From assembly GCF_000967425.1 (NCBI RefSeq), contig NZ_FO082820.1, positions 434,001-498,000 of the forward strand: 64,000 nucleotides of DNA. Direction: 5' to 3'. Source of the stretch: Pseudorhizobium banfieldiae. GTDB lineage: Bacteria > Pseudomonadota > Alphaproteobacteria > Rhizobiales > Rhizobiaceae. Position 1 is the stretch's first letter; each line of letters begins with the position of its first letter. The position numbers and the translations under genes are program-made. The notes below the pieces were generated by a model. It searched no databases. It worked only from the letters and a program-made list of their open reading frames with translations, and was not told the DNA's origin. Positions 1-8,110 of the stretch are shown here, piece by piece.

Positions 1-989
1 TGTCGAAGTCGCTAGGCAATGTCGTGGCGCCACAGGACGTCATGAAAGATGCCGGCGCCGACATCCTTCGCCTCTGGGTCATGACCACCGATTACTGGGA
101 AGACCAGCGTCTCGGCAAGACGATCATCCAGACGAATGTCGATGCTTATCGCAAGCTGCGAAACACGATCCGCTGGATGCTCGGCACGCTCGCGCACGAC
201 GAAGGCGAGGACATTGCCTATGCGGACCTGCCCGAACTCGAAAGGCTCATGCTGCATCGCCTGGTCGAGCTGGACCGGCTGGTGCGTGATGGCTATGACG
301 CATTCGACTTCAAGAAGATCGCCCGCGCCCTGATCGACTTCGCGAATATCGAGTTGTCGGCCTTCTACTTCGACATCCGCAAGGACGCGCTCTACTGCGA
401 CGCGCCGTCGTCGCTGCGCCGGCGGTCGGCACTCGTCGTCATCCGCAAGATCTTCGACTGCATGGTGACCTGGCTCGCGCCGATGCTGCCGTTCACCACG
501 GAGGAAGCCTGGCTGTCCCGCAATCCGCAAGCGGTCTCGGTGCATCTGGAACAGTTCCCCGAGGTGCCGGCAGAATGGCGCAACGAAGCGCTCGCGGAAA
601 AATGGTCGAAGGTCCGCCGCGTGCGTTCAGTCGTCACGGGCGCACTGGAGATCGAGCGCAAGGAAAAGCGGATCGGCTCGTCGCTGGAGGCGGCACCGGT
701 CGTGCACGTGTCGGATACTGCCCTGATGAACGCGCTCGAGGGGCAGGATTTCGAAGAGATCTGCATCACTTCGGCCATTCGTGTGGTCGCCGGCGAAGGG
801 CCGGAAGCAGCGTTCCGTCTTGCCGAGGTGCCGGGTGTCGCAGTCGAGACGAAGCTGGCGGAAGGGACGAAGTGCGCCCGTTCCTGGCGCGTCACGACGG
901 ATGTCGGGTCTGATCCCGACTACCCTGAAGTGTCGGCACGAGATGCCGCAGCCTTGCGTGAACTGGCAGCCCTTGGCCGTCTTGGCTGA
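1..989 (+). CDS. ileS: Isoleucine--tRNA ligase, C-terminal part (5' truncated by window edge)
   Basis: Class I aminoacyl-tRNA synthetase that charges tRNA-Ile in the cytoplasm. The reading frame is already open at base 1, where it reads MSKS-LGN-VV, the KMSKS adenylate-binding signature, so only the segment from this motif onward is present. It continues with the anticodon-binding region (about residues 40-200, with DYWEDQR, YRKLRNT and [10 protein letters not shown] blocks typical of IleRS) and a short C-terminal extension ending at the TGA at 987-989. A GTG at 24 in the same frame is not the true start. The nucleotide-binding Rossmann half and the editing domain lie outside the window. It is followed by a hairpin and a lipoprotein gene. 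Confidence 0.96.
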   Translation, partial: SKSLGNVVAPQDVMKDAGADILRLWVMTTDYWEDQRLGKTIIQTNVDAYRKLRNTIRWMLGTLAHDEGEDIAYADLPELERLMLHRLVELDRLVRDGYDAFDFKKIARALIDFANIELSAFYFDIRKDALYCDAPSSLRRRSALVVIRKIFDCMVTWLAPMLPFTTEEAWLSRNPQAVSVHLEQFPEVPAEWRNEALAEKWSKVRRVRSVVTGALEIERKEKRIGSSLEAAPVVHVSDTALMNALEGQDFEEICITSAIRVVAGEGPEAAFRLAEVPGVAVETKLAEGTKCARSWRVTTDVGSDPDYPEVSARDAAALRELAALGRLG

Positions 990-1000
990 TCCGCTTTCGC

Positions 1001-1035
1001 TACCGGATGATTGCGCTTCGCCGCGTCATCCGGTA
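1001..1035. repeat. Perfect 10-bp inverted repeat after ileS
   Basis: TACCGGATGA at 1001-1010 pairs exactly with TCATCCGGTA at 1026-1035 across a 15-nt loop, 11 nt past the ileS stop. There is no following T-run, so it is not a textbook intrinsic terminator. It could protect the 3' end of the mRNA or be part of an intergenic repeat family. Confidence 0.6.
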
Positions 1036-1127
1036 CATCTGCCCGAAATTGGCCGGAATTCTCGGTCAGGCGGTACTGACGGGAAATCTGAAGGCGTCGA
1101 AGGACGGGCGCTGCTGGAAGGGTTTTG

Positions 1128-1748
1128 ATGAAGACGTCGCATGGGTTTCGCGCCGCATTGAGCGCCACCGGGCTGATGGCCGGTATGCTGGCCCTATCGG
1201 GTTGCATGGGCAGTCCCACCTACGGAACCGGAACCTCCGCCATGGAGCAACTGGGTGACGACATCACGTCGGCGGTCTCTCTGGGCCCGCAGGAGAAGCG
1301 CGACGTGAAGTACAATCCGCGGCCGGGCCTCGTGGTCACGGCGCAGGACAAGTCCCTTCCGCCCCCGCAGGCCTCCCTCGCCAGCCGCGAGACCAATCCG
1401 GCATGGGTGGAATCGCCCGAGGAGACCCGCCAGCGACTCCGCCAGGAAGCAGCCGAGAACGAAGGCAATCCTGGCTACCGTTCACCGCTTCTTGCCGGTA
1501 AGGGCAAGGCTGGGCAGATGACGGAATCGGAGAAGTGGGAAGCTTTCCGGCAGGCTAAGCAGAATCTCAACAGGGCCGACGTAACGCAGACACGCCGCTC
1601 GCTCACCGATCCGCCGGTCGAGTATCGTGCCGTCGACTCTGCAGCCCTTGAAGATCTGGGCGAGCCCGAGCTGAAGAAGGAGCGTCGTCGCAAGAAGGAG
1701 GCCGAGGCTGCAAAGCAGACCTCCAGCTGGTGGAAGCCCTTCCAGTAG
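1128..1748 (+). CDS. Predicted lipoprotein of unknown function
   Basis: A 206-residue exported protein. The N-terminus is a basic/hydrophobic signal peptide ending in a lipobox (LSGC, lipidated Cys about residue 26), so it should be anchored in the inner or outer membrane. The mature part is hydrophilic, Pro/Glu/Lys rich and probably largely disordered, with a very basic cluster (KKERRRKKEAEAAK) near the C-terminus. ATG 1128 is preferred over TTG 1125 because a GGAAGGG element sits at 1116-1122. A strong terminator follows directly. Lipoproteins of this kind next to ileS occur in rhizobia, but I know of no assigned function. Confidence 0.8.
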   Translation: MKTSHGFRAALSATGLMAGMLALSGCMGSPTYGTGTSAMEQLGDDITSAVSLGPQEKRDVKYNPRPGLVVTAQDKSLPPPQASLASRETNPAWVESPEETRQRLRQEAAENEGNPGYRSPLLAGKGKAGQMTESEKWEAFRQAKQNLNRADVTQTRRSLTDPPVEYRAVDSAALEDLGEPELKKERRRKKEAEAAKQTSSWWKPFQ

Positions 1749-1772
1749 CCAAGCATCCTAGACTTATGAAGC

Positions 1773-1797
1773 GGCAGGCCTGGTGGCCTGCCTTTTT
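1773..1797 (+). terminator. Intrinsic terminator after the lipoprotein gene
   Basis: Perfect 8-bp GC stem, GGCAGGCC (1773-1780) with GGCCTGCC (1785-1792), TGGT loop, followed by TTTTT (1793-1797). It is placed 25 nt after the stop codon and argues against a read-through start for the next gene inside it. Confidence 0.9.
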
Positions 1798-1812
1798 CTG
1801 TTGAGCCCGCCC

Positions 1813-2292
1813 ATGAATTACACGATCCGCGCTGCGACCGCCGACGATGTCGGCGTCATTCTCCGCTTCATTACCGAGCTTGCGATCTACGAAAAGGCGG
1901 AAGAGGAGGTCGAGGCGACGGAAGCAAGCCTCGCTGCATCCATGTTCGGCCCGCAAGCGGTGACGGAAGCGGCCATACTGGAAGCGGATGGCGCTCCCGC
2001 AGGCTTCGCCGTCTGGTTCTTCAATTACTCCACCTGGCAGGCGCGCAACGGCCTCTACCTCGAAGACCTCTATGTCTCGCCCCGGTATCGCGGTGCGGGG
2101 GCAGGCCGGCTGCTTCTGCGCCATCTTGCCAGGATTGCGGTGGAGCGAGGCTGTGGCCGTTTCGAATGGAGCGTCCTGGACTGGAACGAGCCGGCAATCC
2201 GCGTTTATGAGACGATCGGTGCGAGACCGCAGAGCGAGTGGGTTCGGTACCGGCTGACCGGTGACAGCCTGAAGGCCTTCGCTGCGAGCTGA
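1813..2292 (+). CDS. GNAT family N-acetyltransferase
   Basis: A 159-residue single-domain Gcn5-related acetyltransferase that would move an acetyl group from acetyl-CoA to an unidentified amine. The fold markers are present: the N-terminal IRAATADDVGVILRF beta1/alpha1 segment, the LYLEDLYVSPRYRGAGAGRLLL block that forms the acetyl-CoA pyrophosphate loop (R-x-x-G-x-G/A), and the late WNEPAIRVYETIGA motif. The sequence resembles the diamine acetyltransferase-like GNATs, but the substrate cannot be read from it. ATG 1813 is chosen because an upstream in-frame GTG (1783) lies inside the preceding terminator hairpin. It converges on tadA, 12 nt away. Confidence 0.88.
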   Translation: MNYTIRAATADDVGVILRFITELAIYEKAEEEVEATEASLAASMFGPQAVTEAAILEADGAPAGFAVWFFNYSTWQARNGLYLEDLYVSPRYRGAGAGRLLLRHLARIAVERGCGRFEWSVLDWNEPAIRVYETIGARPQSEWVRYRLTGDSLKAFAAS

Positions 2293-2304
2293 CCGTCCCG
2301 CCGG

Positions 2305-2754
2305 CTATCGTTTTTCCTGGAAGAAGCGCTTCAGCAGTTCTGCAGCCTGCCGTTCTGCGATGGCGGAATAGACCTCTGGCACATGATGACAGGTTGGCTG
2401 CGCGTAAAACCTGCCGCCATGATCGACCCCGCCCCCCTTCGGGTCCTCGGCACCGTAGTAGAGCCTGCGGATACGCGCAAAGGAAATCGCCGCCGCACAC
2501 ATCGCGCAGGGTTCTAGCGTCACGTAGAGGTCGGCACCCGTTAGCCGCTCCTGCCCGAGCAGCCGAGAGGCCTCTCGGATGACATTGATTTCGGCATGGG
2601 CGGTGACGTCGTTTTCGGCGCGAGTACGGTTCCCCGAGCGCGCAATGATCTCGCCATCCATGACCAGTACGGCGCCAACGGGGACCTCGCCCCGGCTGCC
2701 GGCCTGTTCCGCCTCCTGCAGCGCTTCTGTCATGAAACCGTCGTTCTTGGCCAT
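2305..2754 (-). CDS. tadA: tRNA adenosine(34) deaminase TadA
   Basis: Cytidine-deaminase-fold enzyme that converts A34 of tRNA-Arg(ACG) to inosine, an essential wobble modification in most bacteria. The zinc and catalytic motifs are intact: AHAEINVI (His ligand plus proton-shuttle Glu) and EPCAMC (two Cys ligands). The 149-residue length matches the family. ATG at 2754 (MAKNDGF) has AGAGGA about 12 nt upstream; the frame stays open for about 170 more codons, but that stretch is antisense to the intergenic region and the rluB start and has no family resemblance. It is divergent from the pseudouridine synthase gene. Confidence 0.95.
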   Translation of the reverse strand: MAKNDGFMTEALQEAEQAGSRGEVPVGAVLVMDGEIIARSGNRTRAENDVTAHAEINVIREASRLLGQERLTGADLYVTLEPCAMCAAAISFARIRRLYYGAEDPKGGGVDHGGRFYAQPTCHHVPEVYSAIAERQAAELLKRFFQEKR

Positions 2755-2905
2755 TCTCGGCGATTTCCTCTTAACCCGGCACCCTTGAACTGGTAGGAAG
2801 CGAACAAACGGGCCCCGCCGCACCGCGCGGGCAGCCGGGACGCACCTCAACCCGCATGAATGTCCGGAACCTTCCGTCGACTTCATCGCTTCAGGCAAAC
2901 AACAA

Positions 2906-4744
2906 ATGACACCCAAAGACAAGCCAAAGCGCGGCGGAGCAAAGTCCTTCGAACGCGCAACGAAACCCGGATCAGCGACGAAGGGCAAGCCCACCGGCAA
3001 GGCCGCCTTCTCCGCCAAGGCGGGACTGAAGCAGCGGCCCGTGAAGGAAGCCGGCAACAGCGACAAGCCTGTGGCAAAGCAGCCGGCAAAGGCTTCGACG
3101 GCCCCTGTCGAGGCCGCCGGATCGAAGCCGGAGCGGATTTCCAAGATCCTTGCCCGTGCCGGGGTAGCCTCGCGCCGCGATGTCGAGCGCATGATCATGG
3201 AAGGCCGGGTGCGGTTGAACGGCACTGTCCTCGAGACGCCGGTGGTCAACGCTACCCTCGAAGATCGCATCGAGGTTGATGGTCAGCCGATCCGCGGCAT
3301 CGAACGCACCAGGCTGTGGCTCTACCACAAGCCCGCCGGACTTGTGACGACCAACTCCGACCCGGAAGGACGCCCGACCGTCTTCGAGAACCTGCCGGAA
3401 GACCTGCCGCGGGTCATGTCGATCGGGCGCCTTGATATCAATACCGAGGGACTGCTGCTGCTGACCAACGATGGGGGCCTTTCGCGTGTGCTGGAACTGC
3501 CGACGACCGGTTGGCTGCGTCGCTATCGCGTGCGCGCCCATGGTGAGGTAGACCAGGCCGCGCTCGACAAGCTGAAGGAAGGCATCGCCGTCGACGGCGT
3601 CCTCTACGGCGCGATCGACGCGACGCTCGACCGCCAGCAGGGCCATAATGTCTGGATTACCGTCGGATTGCGGGAAGGCAAGAACCGCGAGGTCAAGAAC
3701 GTCCTCGGCGCGCTCGGTCTCGAGGTCAACCGGCTGATCCGCATCTCCTACGGGCCTTTCCAACTGGGCGATCTGCCGGAGGGGCAGGTTGTCGAAGTGC
3801 GTGGACGGATGCTGCGCGACCAGTTGGGGCCGCGCCTGATCGAGGAAGCGAAGGCCAACTTCGATGCGCCGATCTACAGCGATGTCGGTGGTAGCGAGGA
3901 GCCCGAACCTGTGACGACTCGTGCCGCGAGCCGGGATGACAGGGAGCGTACCGGCGGATGGTCGCAGGATCGTTCGTCGAACCGGCAGGATTCCAGGCGT
4001 GACGATCGCCGCGGGAAGCCGGTATCGCGCGGTGACAAGCGTGACGACCGTGACTTCAGCGAAAAGCCGAAGAAGCGCCCGCCCATGGGGACCTCACGGA
4101 CCGCGAATGTGTGGATGGCGCCCGGTGCACGTCCGACGACGGATGCCAAGGGGAAGAGAACTTCTGCACGGGCTGAGGCGGAAAAGCTGTTCGACAAGCC
4201 CAAGCTTCCGAGCGACCGGAGGGTCCTCGTGAACCGGGCGGAAGAGGACAGCGACTGGATCCGCGCTGAATCTCCTGCGCGGGATAGCAGGGATGGCGAC
4301 TTTCCTCGCAAGCGACCTGCCGGCGATCGACCTGATCGGGGCGAGCGATCCCCGCGGACCGAGCGCCCGTTTGCGGATCGGCCGCGAGGGGAGGGCTCGT
4401 TCCGCGAGAAGCCCCGCGGCGACCGCAAGCCGCGCGAGGAGGGAGAGGGTGCCCGTGGTCGGGGATATTCCGATGACGCCAGGAGTGAGCGCCCCCGCGG
4501 CGATCGTCCGTTTGGTGACCCGCCCCGCGGCCCACGCACCGAGCAAGACCGTTCCCGTGGCGACCGGCCACGCGGCAGCAAACCGGCGGGAGATCGTTCC
4601 TTCGGAGGCAAACCCGGCGGCGGAAAGTCCTTCGGCGGCAAGCCATCCGGCGGAAAGCCCGGTGGAGGTCGCGGCAAACCCGGCGGCGGTGGCGCAAGAC
4701 CCGGCGGGCGTCCCGCAGGCGGCAAGCCTCGGACCAGAGGGTAG
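2906..4744 (+). CDS. rluB: RluB/RsuA-family 23S rRNA pseudouridine synthase with long disordered tail
   Basis: Isomerises a specific uridine of large-subunit rRNA. Residues 1-75 are a Lys/Ala-rich leader; an S4 RNA-binding domain follows (about 77-125, RISKILARAGVASRRDVERMI); the catalytic domain spans about 135-310 with the motif GRLDINTEGLLLLTNDG, catalytic Asp177. Residues from about 320 to 612 are low-complexity, rich in Arg, Gly, Asp and Pro (RGDRP, GGKP and RPRG repeats), making the protein about twice the usual 250-300 residues. Basic tails occur in alphaproteobacterial RluB proteins and may bind RNA. The exact uridine target is inferred from family. rsmD starts 5 nt downstream, so the two rRNA-modification genes are probably co-transcribed. 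Confidence 0.9.
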   Translation: MTPKDKPKRGGAKSFERATKPGSATKGKPTGKAAFSAKAGLKQRPVKEAGNSDKPVAKQPAKASTAPVEAAGSKPERISKILARAGVASRRDVERMIMEGRVRLNGTVLETPVVNATLEDRIEVDGQPIRGIERTRLWLYHKPAGLVTTNSDPEGRPTVFENLPEDLPRVMSIGRLDINTEGLLLLTNDGGLSRVLELPTTGWLRRYRVRAHGEVDQAALDKLKEGIAVDGVLYGAIDATLDRQQGHNVWITVGLREGKNREVKNVLGALGLEVNRLIRISYGPFQLGDLPEGQVVEVRGRMLRDQLGPRLIEEAKANFDAPIYSDVGGSEEPEPVTTRAASRDDRERTGGWSQDRSSNRQDSRRDDRRGKPVSRGDKRDDRDFSEKPKKRPPMGTSRTANVWMAPGARPTTDAKGKRTSARAEAEKLFDKPKLPSDRRVLVNRAEEDSDWIRAESPARDSRDGDFPRKRPAGDRPDRGERSPRTERPFADRPRGEGSFREKPRGDRKPREEGEGARGRGYSDDARSERPRGDRPFGDPPRGPRTEQDRSRGDRPRGSKPAGDRSFGGKPGGGKSFGGKPSGGKPGGGRGKPGGGGARPGGRPAGGKPRTRG

Positions 4745-4749
4745 GACGG

Positions 4750-5310
4750 ATGCGCATCGTCGGGGGCGAATTTCGCGGCCGGACGCTGGCCGCACCGAAA
4801 TCCAATGACATCCGGCCGACTGTCGACCGGACCCGTGAAAGCCTGTTCAACATCATCGGCCACGTCTATCCGGAGGCCCTGCAACAGACCCGGGTCATCG
4901 ACCTCTTTGCCGGGACCGGAGCAGTTGGCCTCGAGGCGCTTTCCCGCGGCTGCAGGCAGGCCCTGTTCGTCGAGAACAGCGTCGAAGGGCGAGGCCTGCT
5001 GTGGGAAAATATCGATCACCTCGCGCTCCATGGGCGCGCCCGCATCCTCAGGCGCGACGCCACGAAGCTTGGGCCGAACGGAACGATCGAGCCGTTTAAT
5101 CTGCTTTTCGCCGATCCGCCTTATGGCAGGAGCTTCGGTGAAGCAGCCATGCTGGCGGCCCATTCCGGCGGTTGGCTTGCTCCCGGGGCGCTGGCGATCC
5201 TCGAGGAGCGCGCCGATGTCGCGCCTTCCGTAGATCCCGTGTTCAGGCCGCTGGAACAGCGCCTCTTCGGCGACACTCGCATGCACTTCTTTCGCTACGA
5301 GCCAGGTTGA
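4750..5310 (+). CDS. rsmD: 16S rRNA (guanine(966)-N2)-methyltransferase RsmD
   Basis: SAM-dependent methyltransferase for G966 of 16S rRNA. Visible landmarks: N-terminal MRIVGGEFRGR and RPTVDRTRESLFNI blocks that are diagnostic for RsmD, the SAM loop DLFAGTGAVGLEALSRG at about residues 52-68, and the catalytic LLFADPPYG (DPPY) at about 118-126. Length of 186 residues is normal. It follows the pseudouridine synthase by 5 nt and is followed by the patatin gene after 8 nt, so an operon is likely. Confidence 0.95.
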   Translation: MRIVGGEFRGRTLAAPKSNDIRPTVDRTRESLFNIIGHVYPEALQQTRVIDLFAGTGAVGLEALSRGCRQALFVENSVEGRGLLWENIDHLALHGRARILRRDATKLGPNGTIEPFNLLFADPPYGRSFGEAAMLAAHSGGWLAPGALAILEERADVAPSVDPVFRPLEQRLFGDTRMHFFRYEPG

Positions 5311-5318
5311 GGCTGCCA

Positions 5319-6197
5319 ATGACCACCAAGCTTGTCCTTGCCGATGCCCAGGGCGAGAAATCACAGCGAGACCCGACCTTCGCGGTCGCCTTCGGCGCCG
5401 GCGGCGCTCGTGGCCTGGCGCACGCACATGTGATCAATGCTCTGGACGAGCTCGGGATACGACCTGTCGCTATCGCCGGTTCCTCGATGGGCGCAATCAT
5501 GGGGGCGGGAATGTCCGCCGGCATGACGGGCAGCGAGATTCGCGCCTATACGCTGGAGACGGTCGGTAACCGTGGAGCGCTCGCCAACAGGCTCTGGAGC
5601 CTTGGGCCTTCCTCCATGCGCGGTACCGATGGCGGTTTTCGTTTTGGCCAGTTCAACATCGAGCATGTGCTGAAGGCGCTTCTGCCGCAGGCCATTCCGG
5701 CAGATTTCCAGGGCCTCGGCATTCCCCTGAAGGTGATCGCCACCGATTACTACGGGCGTTCCGAAGTTGTGCTGGAAGAAGGTTCACTCGGACCGGCGCT
5801 CGCCGCGTCTGCCGCGATCCCCGGCATCTTCATGCCGGTGACGGTGAACGGCCGCATTATGGTTGATGGCGGAATCTTCAATCCCGTGCCTTACGACCAC
5901 CTGATGGATATGGCGGACGTCGTGATCGGGGTGGACGTGGTCGGGGCGCCGGAAGGGGACGGCTTATCACCGCCAAGCCGCATGGAGAGCATTTTCGGCG
6001 CCAATCAGTTGATGATGCAGTCGACGATCTCGTTCCAGTTGAAGCTGCAGCCGCCGCACGTTCTCCTGCGTCCGCCGGTCAACCACTTCCGGGTGATGGA
6101 TTTCCTCAAGGCGAAGGACATATTCGACTACACCCTTCCGGTGAAGGAGGATCTGAAGCGCGCCGTCGACGCAATCCATCTGGCAGCCAGGGCCTAA
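5319..6197 (+). CDS. Patatin-like phospholipase (RssA-type)
   Basis: A 292-residue patatin-family serine hydrolase. The oxyanion loop GAGGARG is at residues 26-32, the nucleophile elbow GSSMG at 54-58 (Ser56), and the catalytic Asp in VDGGIFNPVP. This Ser-Asp dyad architecture matches the cytoplasmic or membrane-associated RssA/YlbK subgroup. The substrate is unknown but probably an acyl ester of a phospholipid. ATG 5319 is used because upstream codons overlap rsmD. The stop overlaps the convergent antiporter gene by 4 nt. No signal peptide is visible. Confidence 0.88.
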   Translation: MTTKLVLADAQGEKSQRDPTFAVAFGAGGARGLAHAHVINALDELGIRPVAIAGSSMGAIMGAGMSAGMTGSEIRAYTLETVGNRGALANRLWSLGPSSMRGTDGGFRFGQFNIEHVLKALLPQAIPADFQGLGIPLKVIATDYYGRSEVVLEEGSLGPALAASAAIPGIFMPVTVNGRIMVDGGIFNPVPYDHLMDMADVVIGVDVVGAPEGDGLSPPSRMESIFGANQLMMQSTISFQLKLQPPHVLLRPPVNHFRVMDFLKAKDIFDYTLPVKEDLKRAVDAIHLAARA

Positions 6198-8008
6198 TCC
6201 GCAGCTTCCTGCGCCTTGTCGTGCGCCCTCATCGCTGCCTCCTCATTTGGGGAAGGGTGCTTGGGCTTTATCAGCGGCTCCGGCTTGACCGGGCGGTTGT
6301 GCAGCATGTGTCGCCCAGCCGCGAGGCCCTCCGCGGCCTGAAGCAGCAGGCGTTCCTCGTCGCGCTTGCGGATATCGTCTTCGATGGCTTCGGCCTCCGC
6401 TGACCCCATCCCCAATGCCTCAAGCGTCCTGCGTCCGAAGATGAGGCCTGAGCCCAACGTTTCCCTAATCTCGTATTCAACGCCCCGCTCTCGGAGCGAA
6501 AGTGTGTGGATCCGGTCATAGGAGCGGGCAAACAACCGGACGTTGGGAAACTCTGAGCGGATAAGGTCAACGATCTTGTCGGTGATCTCGCGCTTCTGTG
6601 TCAGCACCGCGACGATCTTCGCCTTCTCGATGCCGGAAGCAAGAAGCACGTCCTTCCGGGTGCCGTCGCCGAAATAGATGCGGAAACCGAACGACGCCGC
6701 CTGCCGGATGCGGTCGGCGGAATCGTCGATCACCGTGACGTCCCGGCCTCCCGCCAGCAGGATCTGCGCCGTGATCTGCCCGAAGCGGGAAAAGCCGATC
6801 ATCAGAACGTCGGCGCCGGCACCCTGGAAATCCTCTTCGAGTTCCTCACGTTCCACGGTCAGGAGTTTTCGGGACAACGCGGCTCCGAGCGGCGTCAGAG
6901 CCATGGACAAGGTCACGATTGCAATCAGCAGCGACGCTGTGGCCGACGATAGCAGGCCCGCAGCCATTGCGGTCGTGAACAGCACGAACCCAAATTCGCC
7001 GCCTTGGGGCAGAAGAAAGGCAATCCGCATCGCATCATTGTGCGGCGATCCCATGAGGCGGCAGAGCCCGTAGATAATGCCGCCCTTGGCGATCATGAAC
7101 ACCGGGACCGCAAGCACGATAAAGCCGATCTGGCTCCACAGCACATGGATATCGAGGGAAAGCCCGACGGCCATGAAGAACAGCGCCAGCAGAAGCCCTC
7201 GGAAGGGCTCTATGTCAGCTTCAAGCTCGTGTCTGTAGGAGGATTCGGCAAGCATCAGGCCGGCAAGGAAGGCGCCCATTGCCATCGAGAGCCCCACGGC
7301 CTGCATCGCGGCCGCCGAACCCAGCACGATCAGCAAGGCCGTCGCGATCATCACTTCGCGCGCTCCCGTTCGCGCAATGACCTGGAACAGCGGCGTGAGG
7401 AGGTATCGACCGGCGATGATCATGACTCCGACCGCAGCAACGGCGACCACCAGGCCGGTCAAGGCCGATTGGCCGGTTTCGTCCACGCCTTTCCCCAGAA
7501 TGCTGACCAGCGCCAGCAGCGGCACGATCGCGAGATCCTGGAAAAGGAGGATGGAGAAGGCTCTTTGCCCGTACTTGCTGTTCAGGTCGCCGTCGTCGTT
7601 CAGGATCTGGACAGCGAAGGCCGTCGACGACAGCGACAGGCCGAAACCGATCACAAGAGCTCCCTGCCAGTCGGCCAACCCCGTCGCCATCGCAAGCCCC
7701 GTGAGCGCCAGCCCGGTGAGGATGACCTGCGCGGGGCCGAGCCCGAAGACGTCGGAGCGCATCTGCCAGAGCCGAGAGGGCTTGAGTTCAAGGCCGATCA
7801 CGAACAGCAGGAAGACGATGCCGAACTCCGCAAAGTGCAGCACTTCCTCCGCATCAGTGACCTCCTGCATGACCGGCCCGATCACAACGCCTGCGGCTAG
7901 GTATCCGAGGATGGTGCCGAGCCCAAGCAATCGGAAGATAGGGGCCGCGATTACCGCGCCAGCCAAGAGGACCAGCATCTCGGTAAAGAATGTGCCACTG
8001 CCGCTCAT
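6194..8008 (-). CDS. CPA2 family monovalent cation:proton antiporter (KefB/KefC-like)
   Basis: A 604-residue inner-membrane K+ (or Na+)/H+ antiporter. Residues 1-390 give about 12 hydrophobic segments with the CPA2 signature FxxGLELxPSRLW and the conserved LSSTAFAVQIL block of the ion path. Residues about 405-530 are a TrkA-N (RCK) domain (DVLMIGFSRFGQITAQILL), where the usual GxGxxG reads GFSRFG. This is the layout of glutathione-gated KefB/KefC potassium efflux proteins, although gating by glutathione is inferred. The ATG at 8008 (MSGSGTF) is preferred to an upstream in-frame start because the membrane domain begins right after it. No KefF/KefG partner is next to it. Confidence 0.9.
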   Translation of the reverse strand: MSGSGTFFTEMLVLLAGAVIAAPIFRLLGLGTILGYLAAGVVIGPVMQEVTDAEEVLHFAEFGIVFLLFVIGLELKPSRLWQMRSDVFGLGPAQVILTGLALTGLAMATGLADWQGALVIGFGLSLSSTAFAVQILNDDGDLNSKYGQRAFSILLFQDLAIVPLLALVSILGKGVDETGQSALTGLVVAVAAVGVMIIAGRYLLTPLFQVIARTGAREVMIATALLIVLGSAAAMQAVGLSMAMGAFLAGLMLAESSYRHELEADIEPFRGLLLALFFMAVGLSLDIHVLWSQIGFIVLAVPVFMIAKGGIIYGLCRLMGSPHNDAMRIAFLLPQGGEFGFVLFTTAMAAGLLSSATASLLIAIVTLSMALTPLGAALSRKLLTVEREELEEDFQGAGADVLMIGFSRFGQITAQILLAGGRDVTVIDDSADRIRQAASFGFRIYFGDGTRKDVLLASGIEKAKIVAVLTQKREITDKIVDLIRSEFPNVRLFARSYDRIHTLSLRERGVEYEIRETLGSGLIFGRRTLEALGMGSAEAEAIEDDIRKRDEERLLLQAAEGLAAGRHMLHNRPVKPEPLIKPKHPSPNEEAAMRAHDKAQEAAD

Positions 8009-8110
8009 GCGAAGCTCGCCTTGCTGGACTGCCGGATCGGAAGAATCATCGTACACGTCTTGATGCCTTCCTTGCCGCACAATAAATGGTGCCGCAACGA
8101 AAGGTACACT

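Noticed and set aside
2755..3270. N-terminal extension of tadA to 321 residues
   Set aside because: The extra 170 codons are antisense to the start of the pseudouridine synthase gene and have no deaminase resemblance; the ATG at 2754 has a ribosome-binding site and family length.
4305..4744. Possible CRISPR-like or mobile repeat in the RluB tail
   Set aside because: The repeats encode short RGDRP/GGKP peptides in frame, have no uniform spacing and are part of the coding sequence.
3874..5427. 517-codon minus-strand open frame opposite the RluB tail and rsmD
   Set aside because: It is the antisense of a GC-rich Arg/Gly-coding tail, is made of Pro/Arg/Ser low complexity, resembles no family and conflicts with two solid genes.
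7004..7900. 298-codon plus-strand frame inside the antiporter gene
   Set aside because: Antisense of membrane-helix codons; His/Arg/Gln-rich sequence with no homology, and the antiporter frame is well supported.
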